Shown here: positions 35,701 through 46,200 of the stretch, in pieces
Layout of the letters: the number at the start of each line of letters is the position of its first letter
Position numbering within the stretch: the first letter of the stretch is position 1
Assembly: GCF_003945595.2 (NCBI RefSeq)
Contig: NW_024104162.1
Location: 434,001-498,000 of the forward strand
Source: Pipra filicauda
Lineage: Eukaryota; Chordata; Aves; Passeriformes; Pipridae
Direction of reading: 5' to 3'
DNA: 64,000 bases
Notes under the pieces: model-generated
The model's database searches: none
What the model saw: the letters and a program-made list of their open reading frames with translations, nothing else
What the model was told of the DNA's origin: nothing
Program-made: the position numbers and the translations under genes

Positions 35701-36883
35701 AAGGTAAGTTTCATCGTGATTTCTTAACATTAGGCTTTTTCTATTTCCTTTCTTTTGCAGTTTTGTACTCCATGCTCCACTATCATACTCTTCAGTACAG
35801 GTTCATAGGGCATTATGAAGTTAATTATCATAAGTGTTTCCTGTGCAGATTTTGTATATTTTTGTATAGTAGTTTTTAAAAAGAGCTCCTTGAGGATATG
35901 CATGACAAAACATCTTTATGAGAATACTTAAGAGCAGTGCTTGAAGGAACACCTATCACAGACACAAAATAGTTTCATTTGCTGACGAGGGTTCAGTCAC
36001 ACAGGGAGGAAATGGGCTCAAGAATCACAGAATCACTAAGGTTGGAAAAGATCTTTAAGACCACCAAGGCCAACCATTAACCCAGCACTGCCAAGCCACC
36101 ACCAACCCATGTACCTCAGTGCCACATCTACATGGCTTTTAAACTCCTCCAGGGATGGTGATTCCAGTATGGCCCTGGACAGCCCGTTCCAGTGCTTGAC
36201 AGTGCTTTTGGTGAAGAAATTTTCTCTAATATCCAATTTAAACCTCCCCTGGTGCAACTTAAGGCCATTTCCTCTTATTGTATTGCTTGTTACTTGGGAG
36301 AAGAGACTGGTCTCCACCTGGCTACACCCTCCTTTCAGGCAGTTGTAGAGAGCGAGAAGGTCCCACCTGAGCCTCCTTTTCTCCAGGCTAAGTAACCCCA
36401 ATTCCCCCAGGTGTTTCTCACCAGACTTGTGCTGCAGCCCCTTCCCAGCTCCATTGCCTTTCTCAGTGTAGCTGAGGATGGTTGTTCTGGCCTGCTGTGC
36501 CCCGTGGGCTGTAGGTGCAGCTGTGTTAACCTGGGAGCTGTTCTAATAGTGCAGCTACTGAAAGGTGAATGTTTTGGTTTCCTATTCAGTCTTTTCATTC
36601 CTTCTGTACAACGCTGTCCACTGATAGTATTGATAGTTCAGAAATCATAATAATGGTATCCTTCTGTCAATTCCAGATGGCTTTAAGGGTAATATTCTTG
36701 TTCTGATTTCCCAACCCCCTCTCCTCACATTAGGACTTGGAGGAGCAGAGCCGGTTGATAGCTGCTTCCAGCAGATCCAACCAGAGCAGTGGAGAAGGAC
36801 AGTTTGTAGTCCTGAGCAGTAGCCAGTCGGAAGACAGTGATTTAGGAGAAGATGGAAAGAAGAAGAGAGAATCTGAAGCCTAA
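16337..36883 (+). CDS. APPL1: APPL1, BAR-PH-PTB endosomal adaptor
   Basis: Rab5 effector on early 'APPL' endosomes that binds AKT2, adiponectin receptors and other cargo, linking endocytosis to signalling. 22 coding exons: 16337-16390, 20427-20525, 21069-21128, 21845-21916, 22740-22827, 24409-24450, 24945-25003, 25469-25615, 26670-26752, 26857-27015, 27803-27991, 28444-28486, 29063-29119, 30399-30490, 31017-31199, 33239-33288, 33672-33846, 33951-33987, 34829-34975, 35215-35265, 35614-35703, 36734-36883. They join without frame breaks to 708 aa, against 709 in human, and are nearly identical along the whole length. Start: gccgccATGc, a near-perfect Kozak context, opening [18 protein letters not shown]. 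Every intron is GT-AG except intron 4 (GC-AG, donor at 21917). The paralogue APPL2 is excluded by the close match to APPL1, including the SESEA-type end (RESEA). Confidence 0.97.
16483..16514. repeat. GGAC tetranucleotide repeat
   Basis: Six to seven units of ggac with one ggac-to-agac change, in APPL1 intron 1 inside the CpG island, about 95 bp after the first coding exon. A short run of the related cagacaga type lies at about 16149-16159. Confidence 0.8.
19540..19802 (+). mobile_element. Old CR1 ORF2 (internal) fragment, probable
   Basis: In APPL1 intron 1. The stretch 'cttcctcagtgatgtgggca' near 19735, followed by a degraded 'gacaccagcta' near 19790, parallels the CR1 reverse-transcriptase region that reads '...ttcatcaatgacatgg...gatgacaccaagct'. 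Divergence is large and the left limit is uncertain. Confidence 0.4.
21669..21707 (+). other. APPL1: Possible 39-nt cassette exon of APPL1
   Basis: Within intron 3, cttttag|GAG...GAG|gtgaac brackets 39 nt that are open in the frame of the flanking exons (both junctions phase 0). They would add the 13 residues [13 protein letters not shown] between KEYEKQ and RFPLGGDDE. That junction is a loop in the BAR domain, so a proline-rich insert could be tolerated. The branch/pyrimidine region is only moderate. Not included in the 708-aa model. Confidence 0.3.
26857..29119 (+). CDS. APPL1: APPL1 exons 10-13: PH domain
   Basis: Residues 236-384. Exon 10 ends the last BAR helix ([13 protein letters not shown]) and opens the PH domain at [12 protein letters not shown]. 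Exon 11 carries the strands [20 protein letters not shown] and [18 protein letters not shown], exon 12 is a 43-bp microexon, and exon 13 is the C-terminal PH helix with the conserved Trp ([14 protein letters not shown]). The PH domain binds phosphoinositides weakly and packs on the BAR domain. Confidence 0.95.
30399..33288 (+). CDS. APPL1: APPL1 exons 14-16: linker
   Basis: Residues 385-492 link the PH and PTB domains. The segment is rich in Ser, Pro and Ala, with a conserved island [20 protein letters not shown] in exon 15 and an NPF tripeptide in [11 protein letters not shown] (exon 16), a motif of the type bound by EH-domain proteins. This is the least conserved part compared with human. 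Intron 15 (31200-33238) is 2 kb and contains no other gene; a 137-codon antisense frame in it looks fortuitous. Confidence 0.93.
33672..35265 (+). CDS. APPL1: APPL1 exons 17-20: PTB domain
   Basis: Residues 493-629. The phosphotyrosine-binding fold begins at [18 protein letters not shown], with [12 protein letters not shown] as its helix, [16 protein letters not shown] as strands, [17 protein letters not shown] and [12 protein letters not shown], and the C-terminal helix [16 protein letters not shown]. This domain binds AKT, DCC, FSHR and adiponectin-receptor tails in mammals. Exon 18 is a 37-bp microexon. Confidence 0.95.
35614..36883 (+). CDS. APPL1: APPL1 exons 21-22: charged helix and C-tail
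   Basis: Residues 630-708. Exon 21 is a 90-bp exon of almost pure charged helix ([19 protein letters not shown]). Exon 22 ends in an acidic, serine-rich tail closing with KKRESEA, the family's usual C-terminus. A CR1 element lies in the last intron, its left end about 300 bp downstream of exon 21. Confidence 0.95.
36023..36470 (-). mobile_element. CR1 LINE 3' fragment in last APPL1 intron
   Basis: The longest CR1 copy in the window, about 450 bp. The plus strand starts 'agaatcacagaatcactaag' at 36023, contains 'ctccagggatggtgattcca' near 36147, 'gcctccttttctccaggcta' near 36371 and 'cccccaggtgtttctcac' near 36403. It inserted antisense to APPL1. Remnant open frames on both strands here belong to the element. 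It shares the 'cactgccaagccaccac' block with the copy at 63.7 kb, so both are probably from the same CR1 subfamily. Confidence 0.93.
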
Positions 36884-37654
36884 GGCTGCCCACTTCATTA
36901 AAATTGGAATCATGGATATATCTGGTGAAAAGGCACAAGTTCTACAAGAAGTGAAATGTAGGTGGTGGGTCTGTTGTATTATAGAAAAGACTTCTCAATA
37001 TATAGACCCTATTATGCCTTGATTTTTATTTCTCAGTTAAGTGATTTCCATTTTCCTGTCAGTATAATTTCTCTTCCGTATGCCAGATGAAGCATGGTGA
37101 TGCTGCCATGTTTATTACAAATTTATGTTTTCTCAAGGCTTCTCTGCAGTATGGAAAAAAAATGTGGGTTTTTTCCCCACTTACTTCTCTGTGCAATTAA
37201 CTGCTTTTGAAGCAAAACTTAAGACTCCCCTTGGGCTTCAGCAGTACATGAAACTCGTTCTATACACTGCACTATGGAGAACACCTTGCTGGAAACAGAA
37301 GTGAATATAAGACAGTGCTAAGCTTTACCCAATTTGTTGCACATAACTGTTCTTAGATTTAGAAAGAAAAATCCTTATTAACATCAGTGAGATGTGCAAT
37401 AGTTCTAGACAGAAGGATCGTTTTTGTTTCGTTTTGCACTGTATGATATTGCATTGGGGTCTCTTTGGAGTGAATATAATGCTGAAAGACTTCTTTCAAC
37501 AGGAGAAAAAGATACTGTCAGACCTAGATAAGAGCTGATGAGATGCAGTTGAACTTGGCTGCATGAGGAAAAGCATTCCTCATCAAATTATAGAAGTAAT
37601 GTATATAGCCTTGTAGCACAAGTGCCATGTTCTTGGTTTTTCCCCAGTACTTGG

Positions 37655-37660
37655 AATAAA
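37655..37660 (+). promoter_or_regulatory. APPL1: Proximal APPL1 polyadenylation signal
   Basis: AATAAA in ttggAATAAAgagctg, 770 bases after the stop codon and the first canonical hexamer downstream. Use of this site would give a short 3' UTR; competing sites are at 39416 and 41536. Confidence 0.5.
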
Positions 37661-40600
37661 GAGCTGTAAGCCTTTGAGTTCACTTTTATAAAACATGCTT
37701 AGAGTTGCAAGAACATTTGGAATTCCATCACGTGAAAAATCTTCGGCCTATGTAAATGCATTGATGCCAGTACACTACATCTACTGCAAAGGAGTTAAGG
37801 CTCTGTAAGTCTTTCTATAAAAAGTGATTTTGCAAACAGAATTTGCCATTTCTGAAGTAAGAGATTATGCTAATCCTACATCCCAGAGTCAGTCCTGGAA
37901 AGCATTTTTCAAAGCAGTGTCTGTTTACAGCTTGTAATCTGCACTCCATATTCCATACCCTGTGTAATATTTATTTTGTATAGTATTAGATGTGCATTCA
38001 CCTTTTGATCCAGAAGAGAAAACTTGTTTGAAGAGAAATATTTATTTTTGCACTAATTACTATAAATATTAAAATCCAGTGGAACAGAAGATAGATAGCT
38101 CTCTAATAGTGGCATGAAGATAACAGGATATGTAGAGAGAGAATATACTTATAGTCCAAGTTATAATATAACAGTTATGAATGGTTTACAGTTCATTGCA
38201 GGGCATTTCTGGTGTTCAGGAATGGAAGCAATTTTCAGAGTATCTCCCCAGCAGCTGGTGATGGCCCAGCCCTTCATAGCTGGAGCTGCTCAGTGCTGAT
38301 GAAGTCAGTGAGGAATCTCAGGTCACATCTGTAGGTGCACAGAGGGCTCTCCTTGCACACTGGAGTGCCCTGCACTGGCTAAAGCAGCTCCTCCTGCCCT
38401 TGGTGCTGGAGCTGTGACTGTGTGTGCAGGAGTTCACTGATCACTCCTGAGACAGGAGAGAAGGGCAGCAGTCCTGTCCTTGCAGCAGGACGAGCAGACA
38501 AGCAGGAGTTGGAGCAGCTCCCAGCAGATGTTGGTGGCACCACAGCCCAGGGAGGGCTGGAGCAGTCACCGAAGGGGTCACAGTACCTGTGACAATACAG
38601 GGGTCACAGCACCCCTGGCGTGAGGGGGAAGCTGAGCAGCAAAGAGCCTCCAGGTTCCCTTCCCAAGTTAATTCCCAGGCCCTGTTCCAGTGCATTTTTC
38701 AGCCCCAGAGCAGCCAGACACTTGCAGAAATACCTGCTATGGCTGTTGCCCAGTGAGGCCAAATGGTATTGCCCTGTGGCCAGATTTGGCTACCACACAG
38801 TCACATGGACCACACCAGCCTGAGGCTTCTTTTAAGAGAGTGGCATTTTTATTTCATATCTAGTATCCTTAAGAGACTATATTAATTCTTTCCCACAAAA
38901 ATGTACAGAGAGGCTGCAAATCCAAATTTTTCCCATTTTGGGCCTAAATCAAGGCTTAGAGAGAGTGCAGTGCAGCCAGTTTGTCTCTCCAAATTATTCT
39001 GGTTCATGTTTCATTAGTTTGGGGGTTTTGTTTGTTTTTATTTACTGATATTTCTGTTTTCTATCAAATAATATCACAGGGCAGCTCAAGGTTGCTGCTA
39101 TGACTCGTATCTTTCTCAAGTACATGCTGAAGTAGTTTAGAAACAGCACAGGAAGACTATGAAATCAGTGATCTCCAGTGTCTAGAACCCAGTCCTCATC
39201 TGGTCAGGGAAGGATTGTGTTAAGCACTTGAGCTGCAGTAGCCCAGGGAGGACAGGTAATAGATGAGCAGTCTCATGACAAAGCATTTCTGATGTGTAGC
39301 CTGTTCTGCATTAGCCTTATTGAAGAAATGTCAGCAAATGGAATTACTGTATTTTTTCTTGAAACCTACTATTACAATTTTAGATCTAAATCTGCAAAGA
39401 TGAGGAAGAAAGGCAAATAAAGTAGCAGGCGAATTCACCACCGTATGGGATCTTTCAGATTCAGCAATACATGATTAGAATTATTCCATTTGATTTTCAG
39501 GCTTTCCATTGCCTGAAATGTAGTTTCCCATTGCCGTTAAATGTAGTTTTCTAAAACAGACAGCATAGGAGTGAGGTGCATTGCACTTGTGTTGGATGAT
39601 TTTCATCTTAACCACTAGAAGAAGGGAACATGATTGAAGAGAGTAGTTAAAGAAAACAGATTGATCTTCATGAATGAAATGAGGGTTGTTTTTTTTTTGC
39701 TTATGTAGGGGAGTTTCACTGGTATAAAATGAGCAAGAAGGTCAGCAGAGGGGAGGAAGTCAGATGGGAATGGTGCATTGAGTTATCAGGGGGGTGAGAG
39801 CTTTGCCCAAGGGAAGGATGACACAGCTCTGTAATTAGAATTATCTCAAGGCAAAAATAGTTGCTGAGTTATTATCCATGGTCTCTTTCCCAAAATAAAA
39901 AACTATTTGGTACCTTTTCTTCCTATGAGGTCTAGAACTACTTCATTAGAAAACAGTTTTGTTAATTAAAAAAAGAAATCAGAATGCTTAGTATTTTCCT
40001 TGAGAACATGACTTTTAGTGGGAACACCTTGTGTTCTGCTGGGAACTGCTGTGGTAGGATTTCACCACCTGAGCATGTTATTATTGTGACTAAATTACTG
40101 GTTGATTTCCTCTCCTGTAATTTATTTCTCCTGTTCATTATTTCCTATTGCCTTTTACTCAAAGGCTGATCTTACAAGTACTTCCACCTGAAGCTGTAGT
40201 TTGCTTCATGTGCATCTACTATTATTTTAGTCACTCCTGAAAACATTCTTTCAAGTCCATGATTTTGAAGTGACTTTGTGCAGGTACTGATTGGCAGAGG
40301 TGTTCAGGATTAACTTGTTATGTTGCTAATTGCAGCCTCATAGTTCCTGCCACAATTTTAGCCCTTAGGTGAGGGGATGTTAACCTTGTAACTCTGTAGG
40401 TTTTCATGCTGCAGAACAAGCAAGTCTTGCTGTCAGCTGTTTCAAGCTACATACATTCTTTATGTATGGAATGGCATGTATATAAAACATATCAAGTGTG
40501 CTTATGGGTGTGCATTTTATTGCATTATAGATAATCCCTGGCACTCCTCTGTGGGCTCTGGTAGATGTGGCCAAGTCTAAAGCAGAGCACAAGGGCAAAG

Positions 40601-41535
40601 TCATGTACAACTTAACCATATATAAGTGGTTACAAGCAAGTAGTGTAAAGTCATTTGAATGTCATAGTCTTGCTTCCTTAATCTGTTTAGGTTTGAAATT
40701 GTATCAAGACAATTTACTATCTAACAGTAAAGTAATATTTCAGGGTTAAGGAACATTTCCCCTTATAAAGTTGTCAGATTTTCTCTTTATATGGATGTAA
40801 ACTCAGAGCTGAAAATCCTGAAACAGCTGAAGCGATTTATGAAGCTATAATTTATGTACATTGATATAAAGAGGTAAATGTGACTGTGTTTATGTTTTAA
40901 GGTAAATTCTGATTAAGTAGTTGCACAGAATTTGGGAAGAGCCAATGGAGAGAACTATGTTAACGATATAGTCTCTTGTTATTTCAGAAATAAGTCACGT
41001 AGAGAAAGAAAACCTGCCACTGCTTAGTGAATTTAATAGAGATATTGTCTAGTCTGACAGCAAAAGCTGATATTTTATATTATTTCTCTTGATCTATATT
41101 ACAAAAATTCTTGCTAGGTAATTAGTATCCAAGGCTTTTCGTTTTAATCAAGCACTAAGTTGCTTTTCTTTTTTCCTTTGCCACAGTGGTATCTAAGTTG
41201 TCATGACAAGAATAAGTCAGTGTGTCATTGTGAATGCACTTGTATTCCTAATGAACTTTGTATTGCAGACAAGGACTTTGTACAATCTTTCTGGTCATTT
41301 TTATAATAGAGTGGAGTGGTCAAATTCTTACAATGATGTTCTGGATTGGTCCTGTTCTGGTGAAGTGTAAGTGATTTTTGCAATGTTTGAGACTGACTTG
41401 CACATTTTCCCTGAATAGTTGTATTAAAAACCACCAATGGCATATTTATGTCAACTCTGATTGTTGTGTCTTAATCTTGGAAACATGGACAGTAACCCTA
41501 TTGTGCCAGGGCTCCAGTCAGCATTTTGTAGATTA

Positions 41536-41541
41536 AATAAA
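41536..41541 (+). promoter_or_regulatory. APPL1: Distal APPL1 polyadenylation signal, candidate
   Basis: AATAAA in gattAAATAAAAgc, 4.65 kb after the stop. It is the last plus-strand hexamer with good context before the convergent ASB14 gene, whose stop is at 43080. Confidence 0.35.
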
Positions 41542-41560
41542 AGCTTAACTCTCATAACTT

Positions 41561-43079
41561 TCTGGCTGGGACTTGTACTGATGCAAAAGCCTCCTGCATT
41601 TCTCATAATACTGACTTTCAGGAAGTACCATTACTGGTGACAGGATGTGTTCCCTTCCATTAAGCAAAGCTCTAACATGCAGTTATCTCCCTCTGTCATC
41701 AAGTGTAGCTCAGTTCTCTCCATTTCCATACATATTGCCAGATAACCTCAGAGGAAGTTGTTATACTCGGGAATGCTGATAACTTATTTTTGCAACAATC
41801 CAAGACTGAAGCTGAGGAGGAGCCATGGCAGGGGCTGTGCAGTGCCCGTGGTGGGGCTGTGGCAGGGGCTGTGCAGTGCCTGTGGTGGGGCTGTCACACA
41901 GGACAGTGACAGGCCCTGCAGAGCTGGTGTTATGGGAACAGCACAGCACCAACCTGGGTACTGGACTCACCTTCATGGGCTTCAGTAGGTTACTATATGA
42001 TAAGCACCATGTAAAAAGCCATGGGTCATAACTACATTATGGTTAAATTTGTATTTTATAAGGTTTGTAGATTTTTCTGGGGAAAAGCAGACTTTTGAAT
42101 TCTGTAACTTCCGTGATAAAGATGCATGTATAACTAGAAAAAAGAAATATATGCTTACTTGATAATGAAGGAATAAATACTACTAATGCCAAATGTGTTG
42201 AACTTCTTTTTTTTCTAAAATATGAACTGACATTTGCAGTACTGCTAGAAAGAACAGGTGTGCTATAGGTATTCCTAATACTTCTGTCAGACTTCCTAAA
42301 ATAACAGTGCTCCGAAAGCTTAAGCTGCAACTCTATGGAGAGAAACTCCAAAAATTGCAAGCGTGGCTTTGGCCAGCACTGTAAAAGGAAAGCCTAGTTC
42401 TAGAGAGAGAGTAATCAAAGTCCACGGTGGATGAGACGTACCAGCCCCTGAGCATGAGCTGCAGAACAGCTTTCAGCAGTGCTGCCCTGTTGAAACACTG
42501 GTATGTCACACGAGCTGCTGGGATAAGCAAAGGTTTCTGTAGCTTAATCCCATTACATTGCCTAGAATGTGGGATTGCTTGATAGGGTGACCAAAAAAAA
42601 AAAATCTACTTGAGCTGGTCTTCAGAAGGTCATTGTAGAACCTCACAAATAAAAACTACTTCTTGTCAAAAGAAGAGGAAGTACAAGAGAAAAAAGAACT
42701 ACGTCCCTTCCTGGTTTTAGTTAAATCTCTGACCTTTTACTAAACCCTGGGTTTAACCCTGCAGTGGGGGTAGGGTTATCTGATACAACAGGGTTTAACT
42801 GAGCAGTAACACAAGGATTGCAGCCCTGCATTTTACATTTCCTCAACATGTCACAGTAGGCATTTAAAATACTGTTGCCACAACTCTCAGGTAGGTCATA
42901 TTCCAGGAGATACACGGAATGGGATCACCAATACTTACATTTTGGGGTTCTCCCCAGTTTCTTCAGGGGGTGAGAGGGGAATGCTGGCATTCCTTAACAC
43001 ATAGGAGATAAAATCCCCAAAGCAGCTGCACAACAGTCTTATCCATGATAACATTCCCTTCAAAATATAGAGCTAATAC
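41561..43079. other. Convergent gap between APPL1 and ASB14
   Basis: No coding sequence. It must contain the ASB14 3' UTR on the minus strand, although I see no clear minus-strand AATAAA close to the stop. A 34-bp tandem duplication lies at 41827-41894. Confidence 0.5.
41827..41894. repeat. 34-bp direct tandem duplication
   Basis: Two abutting 34-bp copies (41827-41860 and 41861-41894) starting ggcaggggctgtgcagtgcc and differing at a single base. The unit is G+C-rich in an A+T-rich neighbourhood. It is too short to be called a minisatellite array but is the kind of unit that varies in copy number. Confidence 0.85.
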
Positions 43080-43273
43080 TTATGTACAGCTGAGGTTGTA
43101 GATTCCTGTGAAGTTTTCCTGTCCATAAAGGTCATATTCCTTGTACAGTATGTAGTCTTTCAGGCAGTTTGGCAGTGGAAGGAAGGTCATGAAGACAGGA
43201 CAGCGGAGCCGCAGCCGGCCCATGCATTCCCGGATCTTCAGACGACAGAGATGCTTCAGAGAGCGAGGATTTG
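43080..43273 (-). CDS. ASB14: ASB14 last exon: SOCS box
   Basis: Residues 531-594. The acceptor is ctcatttctag|caaatcc. The BC box reads [16 protein letters not shown], the part that contacts Elongin C, followed by the Cullin 5 box around [11 protein letters not shown]. The tail [15 protein letters not shown] is typical of ASB14 and its close relative ASB15. An intact SOCS box argues that selection has acted on the full protein until recently. Confidence 0.94.
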
Positions 43274-46200
43274 CTAGAAATGAGAATGCAAATTAAAATA
43301 CTACCAGCAAAAAGGCCCCAGTCCCCAAATAGTTTGTTTTCATTTCAAATGTAAACAGATACTTACTTAAAATGAAATGGATGTCTGGCCAGAGTTTCTG
43401 TTCTTTGAGAACTGCTTCAAGCTTCCAGCAGATCTTGACGTGATCAACGTAGTCTAACATCACTCGCACTACCTTCCCAGACAGGTGCTTCAGCCATGAC
43501 AAGGTTATCACTTCACAGAACTGAGAGAAAGAGAATGTTTAATGGGATAGTATTCAATACTGCTGCAAATGATTTCTGTCTATGCAGGACAAGAGCAACT
43601 GAATAACTTGAGGAGAAGCCAAGGCAGAACGAGTGTTCTGTCACTCAAGGGGCTTCGGAGGCTGTCACAGCTTGCATTAAGCCTCACCAGTAGAATCTGA
43701 AAATCTGAGAGATGGTTATTTTGTACTAGATCCAAAAATAAACTTAAGCAACTGTATATTTGGTACCTAAATGCTTAAAAAAAAGTGCTACAAATACCTA
43801 AGGGGAATTTAGACTCCTGTCCTAGCATGCTGAACAGGGGGATCCACCAGCCCAGTGCACCCCTCAGCCCTTTATCTTTAGTTAAAGAAGGGTTTATTAG
43901 TTTCAAATGGACTTTACAAACTGCTACTCAATGACACTGATGGGTGTCTCCAGGACCCTCTTTAGGTTGGTCCAGGCTTGTTAACTGCTGCTCAGTGCTT
44001 ATCCTGCCAGCTCCTGGGTGTTTAGAACAGCCTTCCAGTGTTGGTGTTACCGTACAGGACAGGGCAGGAGCCAGCCTGCAAGTCCCTGCTCTCACGGCAT
44101 GGACAAGACTGCTCTGGAAAACCAATGCCATAGTGATCATTAGATATCATAAGCTATTTTTTCACAAATCAGAAATACAGTTTGCAATCATTTGCTGCCA
44201 TGAAGCAGGCCTCATGGCAACATCTGTTCGATTTTAAAGCCCTGTCTATTCCTATCTTTATGTATAAACTGCCTTACAGTTTCAAACCTTCCTTTTCTGA
44301 CGCTGCACTACGTCCCTTTTCATTCAGCTTTAGGAGGGATACTGGTAGCAGCACAGCACACGGAGCCGTGTGCTGCACTCACCATCGTGTCTTTGATGAC
44401 GGTGGAGGTCCAGCCGTCAGTGACATACTGCGAGTGGCAGTGGTTTCCCCCGGGGCAGTCGAAGCAGCGCTGCACGTTGTACCCGTAGTTGAACAGCATC
44501 CTCAGCATGACCTCGTCCTTCAGGGCGTACTGCAGCGCCGAGGGGAAGTGCGTGGTGTTCACTCTGCAGAAGTAATTCACGTTGGCCCCGTGGCGGAGCA
44601 GCAGGTTCATTAACTCGTAATTGCCCATCCTCAGGGCGATTTGCAGACAGTTGATGGGATCCTGGTTTGTCAGGGCTCCGGCGTTCAGCAGCAGCCGTGT
44701 GGAACAGAGATCCCCGTTGGACACAGCAAAATACAGGGCTGATTTGCGGTGGTCATCGTAGCCTTTGCGAACTCGCTGATCCAGCATAAAATTGGCATCA
44801 AACCCAGACTTGAGGAGAAACTCGAGGCACTGTGGATGTGCTCCTGCTGCTGCTGAGTGAACTGGACTTATCCCACTTTCTTTAATGGCAGCAAAATCAG
44901 TAACTGGAACTAAATATTTTAGGGCTCTGAAAAATTTTAAAAAAGAAGAATCTCAGGTTCTTAAACATATTGCTTCACTTAATTCATCTTGGAATTTCTC
45001 TGTGTTGCTGGACTTCAGAATTCATCATGACTGTAAAAATCATCTTAATCTACTAAATCAGTACCTTGACAAGTATTGACTTGAATTGCTAACAATTAAA
45101 TTTCAATGGATACTCACTTAACACCTGCTATAGATAAAATATTATTCTATTATACTATAATAGAATAAAAATATTAATCTATATTCCATTTATATATATA
45201 TATTTATTTCATTAACAACCCCATTCCTTGCTAGAGGTTTCATTTTCAATAGAAGCTTTTCCTAAATGTCAAGAGCACAGTATTATTGCTTAACCTGTAG
45301 GAATTAGGTAATTAATAGAATATACTATATTTTAACATGAATAGATATAATCTAAAATGTAATATATACATTTAAGTTTAAATATAACTTAATACATCTA
45401 AAATATTACCATAGGAATTAAGAATCCTCAGATTCTTGTTTCTCACTTACTGGTTGTGATTTTAGCTAAAATATCTTCCAGTAACCTTATCCTTAAATAA
45501 GGATAACTCTTATTCCTTAACTCTATTTGCCTATTTGGTATATTCACCTTGCTGCGATAGGATGGAAATGAGACACAGACCCAAAGAGAGTGAGGACATC
45601 CCAAGAACCTCAGCATCAGCCTGGACAGTGTTATTATTTGTGACAAGTAGGGAAATACTACAGGGATTAAAATGTTTAGGATAAAGTGATTTTACACTGA
45701 CTGGTCTCTTACATTCAGACATAGAATGGTATATTTACACAGTCAAAAACAATTCCTTGTACAAAACTTCAGATTTACTGCCTGCTTTGAATGAGATAGG
45801 ATTAGCAAAATTAATATTTCTGGTATCATTATTACTTGATTTTTAAGTATATTAACTCACAGAAAGTGTCCTCTATATGCAGCTCTGTGGATTGGCAAAT
45901 GACCCGAGTGCTTTGGTACATTGGCATCAGCCCCATATTCTAGTAAAAGACTCACAGAATCTGGATTTCCTCCTCCTGCTGCTTCAAATAATACAGAAGC
46001 ACAATCCATTGCCTGTGAAAGAACATCTGCACCTGGAAAGAAGCAGTGAGGATTTTCAGAGGAGTCACTGTACACACCCAGCCATAATGAATGTCTCCAA
46101 CCCTCCAGCGATGGGTACTGGGAATTTTATTCTTCACCTAATAGAACCCATATGGGCACAAACCTTCATGCTGGATCCTTGATTTTAGATGTGTTTATGT

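Larger units (their letters stand above)
36884..41560 (+). other. APPL1: Probable long 3' UTR of APPL1
   Basis: No coding sequence follows the stop for 6 kb. Candidate polyadenylation hexamers AATAAA lie at 37655-37660, 39416-39421 and 41536-41541. Human APPL1 has a 3' UTR of several kilobases, so use of the distal site is plausible. AUUUA-type words lie near 37966 and 38040. A G+C-richer patch at about 38230-38800 differs from its surroundings. Where the transcript ends cannot be decided from sequence alone. Confidence 0.45.

Noticed and set aside
36036..36401. 121-codon minus-strand open frame in the last APPL1 intron
   Set aside because: Sense strand of a 5'-truncated CR1 element; it contains no complete reverse-transcriptase or other intact domain.
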